A stretch of 64,000 nt of DNA from Neoceratodus forsteri (GCA_016271365.2 CM028131.1:175650501-175714500), one strand, 5' to 3'. Shown: positions 11,311 to 23,985, numbered from the stretch's first letter. Numbers and translations are program-made. Notes: generated by a model not told the origin, from the sequence alone.

Positions 11311-11837
11311 TTGTGGCAATAGTAAGCTCCGTACTGGTAACCCCTTTACGTCATTATGGTCCATCGTCCTGGGGGGGGGCACGCCCCAATATTTTTTGTC
11401 CTTCCCACTAAGGGTGGCACAGACTAGTACTCTGACTGCTATCTGTAGAGGTGACGCCTCTATGATGTTGGTGGAAGTCATAAGTTGAGGTGGTAATTCA
11501 TTTTGTGTACCAGCATTAAAGGTAATATGAAAATAGAGTTGAATAATTTGGGAGTTGAAAAGGCATATATCCACGTAGGGACAGGAACTAGTTACAGAGC
11601 AGATCAGAGAAGTATCCACAGTAATAAAGGCTTGAGGTGGCATATATTGGGCATGCGATATGAGATAGAAGAAGGACCAGAACAGGATCCACGATTTGAC
11701 ACACCTAGTGGAATAAGGATGGGCGGGAGCTAGAGAGGAGTGAGCTAGAAAGCTGGGGTGGGGTTTATGTGTATTTAATCAGGACCGGGGGGGTGCGTGG
11801 TTGGGAGAAAAAATGGGCAGCTAGGGCTCCCTTCCTA

Positions 11838-13130
11838 GAAAAATAGAAACATAGACTTTGACGGCAGATAAGGACCGCTTGGCCCATCTAGTCTGCCCAT
11901 TTCCCTACCTACAGGATAGGCCGTAGATCCTAGTTAACCAACAGCCTATTTCTTCCTACCCCCCACAAGAATTGCCTTATGTCTGTCCCATGCATTCTTG
12001 AATTCTCCCACAGTTTTAGACCCCACAACCTCCTCAGGAAGGCTGTTCCATGCATCCACTACCCTCTGTGAAATAATACTTTCACATTGCCCTGAACCGC
12101 CTCCTTCTATCTTTAAATTGTGTCCCCTTGTTCTTGCAAGTCTCTTTTCTGAAAGATGCTACCCTCTTGGACTTTGTTGATTCCACTGAGTACTTAAAAG
12201 TTTCTATCATGTCCCCCTCTCCTTCTTTCCTCAAGGGTATACATTAAGCTCCTTTAGTCTCTCCTCATACGGCTTCTCTTGCAGACCCTGCACCATTTTA
12301 GTTGCCCTCCTCTGGACTACCTCTATCCTGTCTATGTCCTTGCAGAGATGGGGTCTCCAGAACTGGACACAGTACTCCAGATGGGGTCTCACCAACTGTC
12401 TGTACAGAGGGATAACAACTTCCTGTTTTCTGCTGCTGATGCCTCTCCCTATGCATCCCACTATACCCCCAGCCCTCCCTACTGCCTTCTCACATTGCTT
12501 GCTAACCTTAAGGTCATCTGATATGATTACCCCCAGGTCCCTTTCCTTTTTTGTTGTTGTTACTACCTCCCCCCCATTGTGTATTCTTCCCTGGGTTCTT
12601 GTTTCCAGGCATTATTTTGCACTCTTTGCATTGAACTTAGCTGCCATACTCTGACCATTCCTCCAACCTTGCCAAGTCCCTTTTCATCCTTTCCACGCCT
12701 CCTTGTGTATCAACCCTGTTGCAGATCTTTGTGTCATCTGCAAAATGCATACTTTTCCTTCCAGTCCCTCTGCAATGTCACTGATGAAGACATTAAAAAG
12801 GACTGGACCCAATACTGAACCCTGTGGTACGCCACTAGTAACCTCTTTCTTCAGAGTGGACTCCATTTACAATTACCTTCTGTGTCCTGTTGTGCAGCCA
12901 ATGTTTTACCCAGGCTACCACCCTGGGACCCACTCCCAGGCTGGTTAATTTGACTATTAATCTTTTGTGTGGGACTGTGTCAAATGCCTTGCTAAAGTCT
13001 AGGTAGGCCATGTCCACAGCCCCTCCCTGGTCTACTACTTTGGTCACCCAGTCAAAGAAATCTATTAGATTCGTCTGACATGACCTTCCCGCTGTGAATC
13101 CATGCTGCCTGGAGGTAATCAGTCCCTGAG
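11838..13130 (-). mobile_element. CR1 LINE, 5'-truncated
   Basis: On the minus strand this ends in the CR1-type terminus CTATGTTTCTAT (11846-11857 on the + strand as ATAGAAACATAG), preceded by the typical 3' UTR (GGGAAATGGGCAGACTAGAT). Minus-strand frames encode CR1 reverse transcriptase pieces: LDFSKAFDTVPHKRLI and VKHWLHNRT (12835-13047), [20 protein letters not shown] (12684-12866), and PLYRQLVRPHLEYCVQFWRP (12231-12461). Several frameshifts break the ORF. It lies within the L2 element at 7623-13664. A closely related + strand copy is at 15972-16976. Confidence 0.85.
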
Positions 13131-13664
13131 GGCAAGTCCGTACCTGTGTTTCAGTGAGGGGCTGGTGGCTTCAGACCTGTACTGCAGGTGGCAGTCTGGC
13201 AGGTCGGGTTCATCAGAGAACCACGGCTGTGGCTCTCAGACTACCTGGAAGGAGAAGGCAGAGGAGAATTAAATAAGAAAGTCAGAGGGGGTGGGGCTGC
13301 TCGTGGAGCTAAAAAGAAATGCAGACTGGCTTAACAGGGGGGTTGCAGACCAAAATGTTAGGCAAGGTGCCTCCAAGTCTGAGTGAGCAATAACAGGGCT
13401 ATTTAAAACACAATACTAGCGTAAAAAGGTGAAGGGGGGTTTCAAAGGCCTGAGCTGAGATCACTACTGGTCTTATGAGGAACACAATACAGACTTTTAA
13501 ATTAAATCAGAAAACTTCAGCTATAATTTTAACAGAAAACATAATCTAGCACAATATAATCAACATTAACAGAGCTATATGGAGCCAATCAGAGTGCTCC
13601 TGGGGCTGATTGCAGCCAATGGGCCACAGCAGTAAAAGACTCTGGATTTAAACCCAGAGACTAC

Positions 13665-13939
13665 TCATGTTTATCTGTTCCAATCATCAGACAGCGTGCC
13701 CAAATGCATTCCCTTCCTTGCGTCCCATCAAGACTCTTCTCGGTGGTGACCTCAGAGTGGTAAACAAATTTAAATACCTTGGTTGTGAATTAGCTCGTCA
13801 TTTAACATGCACTGCCCACATCTCCTCCCTTGCAAAAAAACTGCGACAAAGAATCAGTTTCCTATACAGGAACAAATCCTTTTTCACCACCAGTGCCAGG
13901 CTATGACTAGATCAGACTGCCTTCATGCCCCTTATTGAC
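13665..13939 (+). pseudogene. Old L2 reverse transcriptase, piece 2 of 3
   Basis: Continues piece 1 exactly: after KTEVM comes FICSNHQTACPNAF, then LRVVNKFKYLGCELARH (the L2 thumb, KYLG motif) and KKLRQRISFLYRNKSFFT. It is cut again at CCTTATTGAC (13930-13939), where a second minus-strand L2 inserted, and resumes at about 17818 with YADIIYDQCLD. One in-frame stop follows TSARL. Confidence 0.8.
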
Positions 13940-14710
13940 CTTGTTTATTTGTTTATTTGAATCTAGGATTACAAGTACCTTTGAGCCAAGGCTCCTTTAC
14001 AAAGGTTCCATGTCAGGAGGGATACAGTGTAACACAGGACAATAAGTACAGGATTTGCAATAAACATTGGGTTACAGGAAACATGGAGGCTTAACAAATT
14101 TTGTCAATGCAAACCTACAAGTTAGGACAGTACTAGGTAGGATACAATCGGGAGTAGCAGCCAGAGGCCTAGTCAGCAGCACACTGGAAGTGCAGGGGAG
14201 AGTGGGGGGGGACAAGGGGGGGGGGAGATAGGTAGGGGAGAAAGTAAGTGCTGAAGTAAGGGGCATGGGCAGCTGAGGAAAGCAGGGGGATGGGATAGCT
14301 GTTCATGGGAAACAGTCACAGGTCCTGGAGGCTGAGAAGGGTAGATGCAGCCTGGATTTGAAGTGGCCAGGCTTGGGAAGGGAGGAGATGTCACTACAGA
14401 GACCATTCAACCAGAGTGGGGCCCTGTTGGTGAAAGCTGTTTGCCCCTTAGAGGAACGGCAGTGAGGGGTCAGATGGAGTTGATAGGCAGTGCCCCTTGT
14501 ATGGTGTGAGTTACAAGCAGGAGAAAGGAGATCTTGGACACCAGGAGGAGAAAAGCCCAGGGTTGTCTTCTTGGCCATTAAGCAGGTTTGATATTTTTTG
14601 CAGTTAGAGAGTTGTAACCAGCCAGTTTGGGTGTAGAGGTCACACGTATGGGTGAGATGGTGGGCACCAGAGATGAGACTACATGCTTTGTTGAGGGTCG
14701 TAGCAATGCA

Positions 14711-15846
14711 TCAGAGTGCAATGGGAGTGGCAGAGCCATAGATGATAAGACCATCTTCAATAAGTGAGACCACAGAGCTCTGAACTGCAACCCTTAAGGC
14801 TTCAGGAGTAAGGCATTGCCTGTGCCTGTAGAGAAGTCCGATACGATTATTAGCAGCTTTAGCAACATTGTCGATGTGTAGACCATAGGACAGGTGACTG
14901 TCAATTGTGACTCCAAGATATTTAAAGGAGTGTACCTGTTCGAGGGCAGCACCACTGCAGTTAGAGATGGTCAAGAGATGGTGCCTGTACTTGTTGTGAG
15001 TGCCGCAAAAGAGCATTGACTTTGTTTTTTTATAGTTGAGGACTAGCTTGTGTTTCGTGAACCAGTTTTCTACTGAAGAGAAACCAAGCTGTATTTTGCA
15101 CTGTAGGGGATGGAGTTCCTTGTGGATGGAGTGGATTACGGCATCGTTGGTGTAGAGTAGTATTTGCTCAGGGCAGGACTGAGGGAGGCTATTCAGAAAG
15201 AGACTGAAAAGAAGAGGACATAGAATGGATCCCTGAGGGACTCCAGAGTGAACCAGTCTAACATCAGAGAGGACGTCACCAATTTTGACTCTTTGGGATC
15301 GGTTTTCAAGCTAACTTTTGAACCATGTTTAAATGCCATGGGTGAGAGCCCGGCATTTAGCAACTGGTCAATCAGAAGGCAATGATGGATGGTGTTGAAG
15401 GCCTTAGTTAAGTCAATGTAGACAGAACCAGTTAGTAGACCATTATCCAGGGAACTGCGGATTGCTCCAGTGTACTCCAGTAGGGCTGAGGTGGTGCTGT
15501 GGCCCTTTCTGAACCCGTGCTGCTGAGGGCACAAGATATTATATTTATCCAGGCAATCTGTGAGTTGGTCTGATACAATCCTTTCAATTGCCATCGGGGG
15601 GGGCAAAATGGAGATATGCCGGTAGTTCATGTGGAGGGCCCAGTCTCCACTTTTGTGGATAGGGGTAACAGTTGCAGTTTTCCATCTATCTGGGACCTGA
15701 CTGAGGCTGAGGGAGAGGTTGAAGATTTTAGTTAGAGGGGGTAGAATGTCTTCAAGGGTGAGGGACAGCAGTTTAAGGTCAAGTGAGTCCCCACTTATTC
15801 GGGTCTTGGCAGTTGCTTTTCTAATGTATGTGTGTACATCATGCAT
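14711..15846 (-). pseudogene. L2 reverse transcriptase, broken
   Basis: Minus-strand frame 15193-15846 encodes fingers and palm: PDRWKTATVTPIHKSGD, MNYRHISILP, QHGFRKGHSTTSALLE and VYIDLTKAFNTIHH (motif A region, with Asn where most L2 copies have the second Asp of AFDT). The FADD region lies in the gap to 15016, disturbed by stops. Frame 14711-15016 carries the thumb: FKYLGVTIDSHLSYGLHI and NRIGLLYRHRQCLTPEAL. The C-terminal block follows at 14303-14578 with SKGQTAFTNRAPLWLNGL. Multiple frameshifts make it non-functional. Confidence 0.8.
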
Positions 15847-15971
15847 CTTGATTACCTTGAAGTAGAAGGGCAGATATTTAGAAAGAGGGGGTGGGCTGGT
15901 GGCATGTGCAGTGTGTCATCATTGTTGAAAAAGTCTGGGGGGAGAACGCTGCTGATGTCTGTGAAGGCAGG

Positions 15972-16976
15972 GGTTGGTACTGGGACCAGTCCTCTTTAAT
16001 GTCTTTATAAGTGACATTGAAGAGCACCTGGAAGAAAAAGTATGTCTCTTTGGAGATGACACAAAGATCTGCAACAGGGTTGATACACAAGGTGGGGTGG
16101 AAAGGATGAAAAGGGACTTGGCAAGGTTGGAAGAATGGACAAATATATGGCAGCTCAGATTCAATGCAAAGAAATGCAAGGTAATGCACCTTGAAAAAAA
16201 AAAAACAGGAGAAGAGTACGGAATGGGGGGTGAGTTAATAACAACTACAAAAATCGAAAGACACCTAGGAGTAATTATAACAGATGACCTAAAGGTGGGC
16301 AAGCAATGTGAGAAGACAGTAAGGAGGGCTGGTGGGATAATGGGATGCATAGGGAGAGGCATCAACAGTAGAAAACAAGTAGTTGTTATCCCTCTGTACA
16401 GACAGTTGGTAAAACCCCATCTGGAGTACTACGTGCAGTTCTGGAGACCACATCTCCGCAAATACATAGACAGAGCAGAGGCTGTTCAGAGGAGGGTAAC
16501 CAAAATGGTGCAGGGTCTGCACCAGAAGACATATGAGGAGAGACTAAAGTAGCATAATATGTATACTATTGAGGAAAGGAGGAAGGGGGGGGATACGATA
16601 GAAATTTTCAAGTATCTCAAGGGAATTAACAAAGTACAAGAGGGTAGCAACTTTCAGAAGAGATATGCAAGAACAAGGGGGCACAATTTGAAGATAGAGG
16701 GAGGACGGTTCAAAGGTAATTTTAGAAAGTATTTTTTTTACAGAGAGGGTTGTGGATGAATGGAACAGCCTTCCTGAGGAGGTTGTGGAGTCAGGAACAG
16801 TGGGAGAATTCAAGAATGCATGGGACAGACATAAGGCAATTCTAGTGGCGGGTAGGAGGAAGTAAGCTGTTGATTAACTAGAGTCTGCAGCTTATCCAGT
16901 AGGTAGGGAAATGGGCAGACTAGGTGGGCCAAGCGGTACTTATCTGCCATCAAATTCTATGTTTCTATGTTAACAC
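15972..16976 (+). mobile_element. CR1 LINE, 5'-truncated
   Basis: Starts abruptly at the reverse transcriptase [16 protein letters not shown] and ends with the CR1 3' terminus TTCTATGTTTCTATG (about 16958-16972). One frame, 15974-16552, covers about 192 residues: [17 protein letters not shown] (the FADD motif reads FGDD), RFNAKKCKVMHLE, HLGVIITDDLK and PLYRQLVKPHLEYYVQFWRP. A stop follows EERLK and the C-terminus continues in another frame (16559-16759). It is nested in the minus-strand L2 at 13940-17808 and is the same family as 11838-13130. Confidence 0.85.
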
Positions 16977-17808
16977 TGTATTGAAGGTATTTGCTATAGT
17001 TAAGGGGTCCAGGATAGTTGCCCCATCAATATTCAGCATCGTGGGGGAAGTTTTATGCTGTTTCCCAGTAACTTCTTTTATATTGTTCCAGAAAGATTTG
17101 CCATGTCCCCAGGTATTTGTTAGAGCTTCATTATAATAGTGACTTTTCATTAGTTGAATTGATGTTGTGCAGGCATTTCGGGCATGTTTGTATTTCTGGA
17201 TGTCAACTTGCGTTCCTGAGGCCTGAGCCTTCGTCCAGAGATAGTCCCTGGCTTTTAGCTAAGCAAGGAGTTCAGCAGAGAGCCAGGGGTTGCATAGGCC
17301 TTTGACTTTACGTTTTTTGAAGGGGCATAGGAGTCACAGGCAGAATTAAAGATGCTAATGAAAAAATTCCAGGGCCGAGTTGACATCAGTTGCGTTGTAA
17401 ATAGGAGACCAATCTTGTGGTCTTAGGCGGGTTTTTAGATGTTTCAGCTGCCCTTTGGGGAGGACTCTACTGGAGATGAGTAAGGGCAGAGGCATGCTGA
17501 ATTTGTTAGACCATTTGAAGATGACTGGGGAGTGGTCACTTATTGCATCAGAAAGGATGGAGATGTTTGAGATTACTATGTAGTACCCAATCTAGGAGGG
17601 AACAAGTACCAGTTTTATAGTTGTGCTGAGTGGGAGAGTCAACTAGCTGGGAAAGGTTGACAGCAGAGATCACATCCTTGATTCTCCCTATATCTGTTGC
17701 CAGCCAGTTAATGCTGAAGTCACCCAACAGGATTGTCTCAGAGGCAGGGGGGAGGGTTCGTACGAGGTCTAGGACAGTGCCGATACCTATGCCTTGTTCT
17801 CTAGGGGG
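16977..17808 (-). pseudogene. L2 endonuclease and linker, broken
   Basis: Minus-strand 17548-17808 encodes an APE-endonuclease fragment: ILLGDFSINWLATDIG (GDFxIxW motif), LSQLVDSPTQHN and TCSLLDWVLHSN. The linker to the reverse transcriptase is at 16965-17150 (GHGKSFWNNIKEVTGKQHK). Several frame breaks separate the two. The piece is truncated at its 5' side by the boundary with the older L2. Confidence 0.75.
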
Positions 17809-17817
17809 TATGCTGAC

Positions 17818-18838
17818 TATGCTGATATAATTTATGACCAATGTTTAGATTCTCTGTTGCACCCACTGGACACACTCTACCACAGAGCATTACATTTCAT
17901 ATTTAATACCCATCATTGCACTCATAATTGCAATTTATACATCTCCGTGGGTCTGACTTCTCTAACTACAAGACGGCTCACCCATTCACTCATTTGACTC
18001 TAAAAAGCCCTTCTGCTAAAGCTCCCATCTTACATAACTATTCTATTTCAGTGCACTACCTGCCTCTATTCCCTACAGAGCAGCTCATACATCATATTGA
18101 ATGCCCCAAATGTTCTCTCCCACTTCGGTGAAATGGCCATACGCTGTGCTCTCTCAGCTGCTTAGGACAAAGCCCAAGCTTGTCACAAACTTAAAAACCT
18201 AATTTCTTTGAGTAGCTTCAAAAATCTGGTCAACATCAACCTCTGTAACTCCTGTAAATGTAATTCGACTTAAAGACCAATATTCCACACCTTCTACTAA
18301 CTAAACAATCACAGACCCCCTTATGGATAGAGTAGCAGCCAAGCCCTACCTAAGGAATCCCTTCCACTCTGTACTCATGCCTTCAGCTTGCAACCTGTAG
18401 TTTCTTCTCCCCTCCTCTCCTTGCTTTTCCTTCAATCCTTCTGATCCTAACACACACCTTCTTATCCCCATCTTCTCTTCTTCCTCTCCTGCTTAAATAC
18501 CTCCCTTGATCAGGCTACTGTCCTTCAACTCTTGTCTCAAACTACCTGATTCAGATGGGCTGTATATAACCCTACTGCTCAAATTTTGATTAATGTAATT
18601 ACCTACTGTGCATGCTACATTCATTTGCACTATCTGATAATTACCTATATTGTGTACATTGTGATGATTGTGGTGATCTATTCATATTTTTTCATTTGTA
18701 TTTATTCCACTGTTTCGGTCTTATATTGTATACCTATTGTTTTTTTATAACTTTAGCCTGTTTCAGGACCTTCTTGTAAATGAGCGTGCTCAATGGAGTT
18801 ATTTCCCACTAATAAACTTTGACTTTGACTTGACTTTG
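17818..18838 (+). pseudogene. Old L2, piece 3 of 3, with 3' end
   Basis: Resumes the old + strand L2 with YADIIYDQCLDSLLHPLDTL, YHRALHFIFNTHHC and NLYISVGLTSLTTRR, the C-terminal block, then an A+T-rich 3' UTR. It ends in a (TTTGAC)n tail (ACTTTGACTTTGACTTGAC, about 18813-18846), an unusual L2 tail here. Together with 7476-7622 and 13665-13939 it forms one continuous L2 C-terminal half. Confidence 0.75.
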
Positions 18839-18846
18839 ACTTTGAC

Positions 18847-20950
18847 ATGTCTGCTAACCCATCCTACTGCAGTGACCACTATGCCACAGTATCCAGAACA
18901 GCAGTAGTGGTGCAGCATCTCCAGCATGTGAAACCTGCATTCAACAATTGAGGCTTTCCATGGCCAGTGAGAACTGCAAAACAGTACTTGATCAGTGCTT
19001 TGGCTGTGCAATACCTTTAGTTATTCATGTAACTAGGGGTACACTGGATTGCTTTTTTTTGATTGCCAGATTGACTGATTGACTGATTGATTGATTCAGT
19101 GTGCTGTCATTTATTGCTTGGTTACTGTTTTTGCATTGGGGTAGTGATGGGGGGTGGACTGTTAAAGGGAAACATCCAACTGTAATTGCCCCACACCTTT
19201 GTGTGGGGAACCCCCAACTGGCAATTTTGCATAAAGATTGGCCAGTTTTACTTCTCTGTTTTTTAAAGAATGTTAACTTTTATCTGGTTGATCCAGTCAT
19301 TTTATCTGCCTGCATTTTGATTACAATGCCATTAGTGGTGCATCTGACAACCTCCTGCAACTGTCATGAGGCTGATGTCAAAACTGTGGAGCAGTGATGG
19401 GCGTGTGTATGGCAAATCTATGTAGACAAAGATATTCATCTGACAAGACAATTGACAAGAGCAGTCTACTGGAAGTGCTGGAGGGCATGGAGAGCCTGTG
19501 AAAGATAAAGGTACTATACCGGGGATGATATTTTACTGAACCAACAGTAAGTTGAGTGCCTTGGTGGAGTTTGATATGAACAATAATGGATCACAACTGC
19601 CTCGCACCATAGTCCACATAGGAACAGCTGGGCACTTCTTTGGTAAGAGAGTGCCTAGGTCTGAAACACAACCAATAAAGTGGTCAAATAAGGTAAACAC
19701 CTAGTTAGCCAGTGAGGGCAATACCTTGCAATATCTAATCTTCCATGATTCCCCCCACCAGGCAGTGCTGTCTTCAGCTGAATCATTTCCACATGCCATG
19801 GGCTCCTTGTTGGAGAAAGCTAGCAATCTCTCAAAGGAGTCTGGTCAGTATAAGCAAGTGAGGATTTTCTTAGGTGACAGGACATCCCCAGTGGGCAAAA
19901 ATGACTTTTAGATATGACTCGAGTAAGCGGCTCAAATGGTGCAGAACCCACTATACTGTTAAGGAAGAAAACAGAAATCTTTGGAATAGAATACAGAGTG
20001 CCCCACCATGGATGCCACCAAGTTACCCAGCAAGACATGCCAATTTTGATGTACCTCTCTATCTTGGAAAGAATGTTTTGGAGCATATAGAGTGCCACCC
20101 AACTTAAAGTTACAGTTCTACCCAGAGAGAGAATGGAGAAAGTGTTAGACTTTATGTGACTGGAGAGATTGAGCCACAGAGCCAACCAGAAAGGTAGATT
20201 ATCCCCAGAGGATATGGATGATGTCAGCGTGAATCATGTCCTGCAGGGGTCAATCATCCACAGTTTGATCCTAGTCAATTGGCATATGAAAGATTGCAAG
20301 AACAAGTTACCCTCTTATGGTGAACTAGTTTAGAAGGTGATAGAACAGAGCAACAAGAGCCGAAACAAAGGCCCCCATGTTGCATGTAGCTGTGGATCAG
20401 CCTGACACTGGAGGGGAGAGCCTTCCAGGGTAGCAGAAGATATACAATAGTCTCTTCTGAGCAAGTTGGGAGAGGCGGTTATGCACCCTGACCACAACCC
20501 AATCCATCATGCTGTCGAAGGCATCAGAAAGATCTGGGAGTTTGGTACAGGTGTGAAGGTAAGGTACATTTCAGTCGGAAATGCATTGCCCCCAAAGACA
20601 CCAAAAAGGTAACTGGGAGGTTTTGGATATTGGCCAGGCAAAAGCAAAATTTCCCCAGAGCCCAGAGTGGGAGTGAATCGGGGTAATTTAAATTACTTCC
20701 TCTGCAAACCAAAAAAATTGAAGGAATTAATTGTGGAGTTGCATTGGAATCATACCTCTCAATAGTCCCTGATTTCTGGGACATCCCCCAAATTTGCCTC
20801 AGAAATGTACTCTTTCCCTACAGAAAATTGTGTTTGTGTCATTAAAAAGTAGTGATCTGAATAATGATAATTATAATCATGCAATTTTTAAAAGGTTCTT
20901 TCAGGATTTCCAAAGCACTGTATAAACAACTGAGCAAGATCACAAGAAAT
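18847..20950. other. Unassigned region
   Basis: No recognised gene or family. A short (TTGA)n tract lies at 19073-19096. Two + strand open frames (19726-19911 and 19874-20107; for example QVRIFLGDRTSPVGKNDF and RTHYTVKEENRNLWNRI) look protein-like but match no motif I know. They may be decayed transposon coding sequence. Confidence 0.35.
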
Positions 20951-21720
20951 GTATTTTATTTATTTTATTGGAATATTCAGTAACAACTTTTGAGCACAAT
21001 TGCTCATTTGCAAAGGTTTCACATCAAGGAAGAAGACATTACAACATTTTAAAGAGAAACAGTTACATTTTCAGCCCCAGTGGAGCCTTTTTCGTAGATG
21101 CTAAACTGAGATAACCAACCGATACATACAGTTACTGATAATAACAATCAATAAATACACAGGGTTTAGGAGTATGATAAAGCCTATTTGCTGATAAGTA
21201 GTTACATTGGTAACTATTGTACCTTCAATTTCAACAGCACAGTGTGGTCCAGCCAGAGGTTGGGAACATTATGAGAGTGAAAAGAGGTAAGGAAGAGGGT
21301 TAAGAGAGGAAGTGGAAGAGAGGGATAGTGAGTATCTCTGATCCAGAAGTGTTAAAAGCTAGTCAGAAAATAATTCAGGTTTTGTTTGATTTTAAATGCT
21401 GTAAAACTTGCAATTGTCACTGTCAAATAATGTTCAGCATTTTTGCTGAAGAGCTAATTAGTACTAAAATAAATTTGCGCTAATTAGAACTTTTTGCATT
21501 ATTGTGAATGTGGCAATACCAACAAAGCAGTAAATTAAATTTGCACAGCTATGGTTACATTTCTGTTTATACTAGAATTACTTTGCATAAACATTACTAG
21601 TTTTACAGTAGTTCTGGATCATTGCAGACCCAAAGTTCAAGAGGTAGTCCGTTATAAAGACGTGGGATGCAGATCGATAAAGTGGAAATACCAAAAGTAG
21701 CCTGTCTGGTGGTCAACACG
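20951..21720 (-). mobile_element. L2-clade LINE, 3' end
   Basis: Tail TTTATTTATTTTATTGG at about 20953-20969 and a 3' UTR in minus orientation. Near 21620-21720 the minus strand reads TFGISTLSICIPRLYNGLPL, resembling the L2 C-terminal LWNSLP block. It is 5'-truncated and highly decayed. Confidence 0.5.
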
Positions 21721-23985
21721 TTGTAGAGATATATATCAGAGGAACAAAATCAACATGATGGAAAATAGTGAAGAAGCAGTTTGAATAGGTAACAAGTCTG
21801 TTTCAGCATTTGAATATGAGCAAAAGTATTTGAAGTATAACATATTTCCAGACATACATTTTACAGTCTACTCTAGTTCTCCATCAGTAACTGCTTTTGT
21901 GTTAAACCTCACATTGTAGGAGACTTCTTGAGCTGCTATGACCAAATTTTTCATTTATTCCAGACTGTGAACATTTGTTCCTGATCTTTTAAGCCATGTC
22001 CCTGATCGGCAAGGCAAGACGTTGAAAGGTATGTGCTGGATAGTGGTTCATGGGTAACAGTTCTCATCAGGTAGTGGTTGAAACACTTGCTGCTATACCC
22101 ATTGGAAGACCCATAAATATGGAAGCAGAGTGAGCAAAGTCACCTGTTCCTGTGATACATTGTAGTATTCTTGGAGTTCCCCAGGAAAGTACCAGGAATC
22201 AAATAGCCAGTGGAGACATTGACTATTGCGGACCAAGAAACATGACTTTATGACTGAGTGCCATCCTGACAGTAACCAGTGCAAGCATGTGTGGGTACCA
22301 GGCCACTTGTGTTGAGACCTAGAGGGTTCATAGTATCAAGATTCTACAGATCCACACTTTGATTAGGACAGCTTACCAGCAGAAGGAGACAGTGAAACCT
22401 GATGGGAGTGATACACCAAGTATACATGAAAGAGTTGTTTCTGCTATCCAAATACAGAATGTGCCTTAACAGGAATGTCTGAGTTCAGTCAGAAAAAGAG
22501 GAACCCCACTATGATAACTGACACACTAAGGGCATTAGTTTGCCAGACAGAGTGATAGTGCAGTGAGGGATTCTGCCTGCTTCTGCCACCAGTACATCAC
22601 CTTTCAGACCTTGAAACACATTTACCATGTAGATGCTGTGACACACATGGCTCCTGCCTCAGCACCACCGAGTGACATTGTCCCATGCTTTTTGGATTTA
22701 AGAAATTTCCAGATGCAGGACTACTGGTGGGAGGACTGAGCAACAAGCTATCCAGGAGGGCATAGTCTTTTCTTTAAGAATCCTGGAGGTCAGATGAGTC
22801 CAGCGAAAAGAGCATTTCATCCACCTCAAAGACAGTTGAACCTTCAGGTAGTGGTCACAACACTTAACCCATATGAATGTGAAAGACATACACTACCACC
22901 TGCAGCTCTGATGGTTGAAGGCATAATTGAGGAGTCCCGGAGTCATTATGTCTCTCCAGGTTAATGGTTAGAGAAGTGTATGATTGACAACTTCACTTTG
23001 GCTTCATGTTGGGGCCCATAAATTCAGTTTGGCTTTGAGAATTCAGCTGAGCCACTTTTGCTCCAAATACAATAAGTGGCATGGGGTAAAGCAGATTAAA
23101 AATGTGTGTGTGGGGGGGGGGTAAAAAAACATTGAGGTCAGCAATGAATAATAATTAGTGTGGCATACGCAGTTTAATGGGAAGACTGGATGAACAAATG
23201 GTCTTTTTCTATCATTTTTTTTATGTTTCTATATGTAGCAGGTGCTGTTGGCAGGCATCTGCATTGGAGTACTCTGTGATGTTGTGACAGTGTAAAGCCC
23301 ATACCAATTACTATATAATCTCTGGAGCTTGCCACCCCAACCCCCACCCCCGATTTTCAAATTATGTATTTACCTCCCCCCAAAAAATGAATAAGAATAA
23401 ATCACATAGAAAAATAAAAGACATTAAAAGATAGGCATTTCATCACCTGGTTATCTTCTTTAACTGATACCAACTCTGTACATTCTGAGATCTCAGTGAG
23501 ACACCCAATCATAATGAGCTTGTTGGTAGAGACAAGGTAAAAGTTGTTTTAAGTGTGATCAGGAGGAGGGGCTGCACTGCTACAGCAGGAAATGGTGAGC
23601 CAGACTGTGGTGGCAGAGCTAGTGGAAGGGGATCCATGGAGATATGCCTCCAGGATGTGTAAGACTGGGAAAAGTAGCTCACGCCACTTGTTAGACCTGT
23701 GAATAAGCAAATTAATAGTTCAAATGGATCCCTGGGTAAGTCAGGTCTAAGAAAGGTTAAGAATGTGAGATTCGTAGCCTTGATATGAACACAGCAGATG
23801 AGGAATTCTAACCAGAAGGCAGTATTTACACATTCTTGCTTGTTTCTTGAAGCTGCCTTTGTTGCTTCACCATAAGTTTATGGCACAGTTTTGCTTGATG
23901 TAGTCAATGTGTCCATGGGGAAATAACACATTGTTGTATCAAGTTGAAAAGCCTGCCATGACCTGCTACTGTCTGGCATTAGCCT
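21721..23985. other. Unassigned, possible retroelement remnant
   Basis: Mostly unrecognised. At 22795-22967 one + frame reads SPAKRAFHPPQRQLNLQVVV, then LPPAALMVEGIIEESRSHYV, and just after a stop KCMIDNFTLASC. This faintly resembles the start of a gypsy-type reverse transcriptase (P-P...G-I-I-x-x-S...S-P...C-I-D). No LTRs were seen. The assignment is weak. Confidence 0.2.

Larger units (their letters stand above)
7623..13664 (-). mobile_element. Near full-length L2 LINE (interrupted by CR1)
   Basis: A minus-strand L2 whose 3' tail is (TTGA)n (TCAATCAATCAATCAGTCAA at 7623-7642 on the + strand). It carries endonuclease and reverse transcriptase ORF2 (8615-11310) and probably a 5' region at 11644-11837 plus 13131-13664, split by the CR1 at 11838-13130. 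It sits between TCATG (7618-7622) and TCATG (13665-13669), a candidate 5-bp target duplication, inside the coding sequence of an older + strand L2. Without the CR1 the element is about 4.75 kb, compatible with a full-length L2. Assignment of 13131-13664 to its 5' region is an inference from the flanks. Confidence 0.7.
13940..17808 (-). mobile_element. L2 LINE (interrupted by CR1)
   Basis: Minus-strand L2 with tail TTTATTTGTTTATTTG at 13943-13958. It contains the C-terminal block (14303-14578), reverse transcriptase (14711-15846), linker (16977-17150) and endonuclease part (17548-17808), where it is 5'-truncated. A + strand CR1 (15972-16976) splits it in the linker between endonuclease and reverse transcriptase. 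The whole element sits inside the older + strand L2. The flanks TATTGAC (13933-13939) and TATGCTGAC (17809-17817) may be a degenerate target duplication. Confidence 0.8.

Noticed and set aside
15878..16522. Minus-strand frames of 77-148 codons
   Set aside because: These are antisense to the CR1 reverse transcriptase at 15972-16976, which has the clear catalytic motifs.
22795..22990. A gypsy/LTR retrotransposon
   Set aside because: Only a short faint similarity; no LTRs, protease or integrase motifs were found, so it is noted as unassigned.
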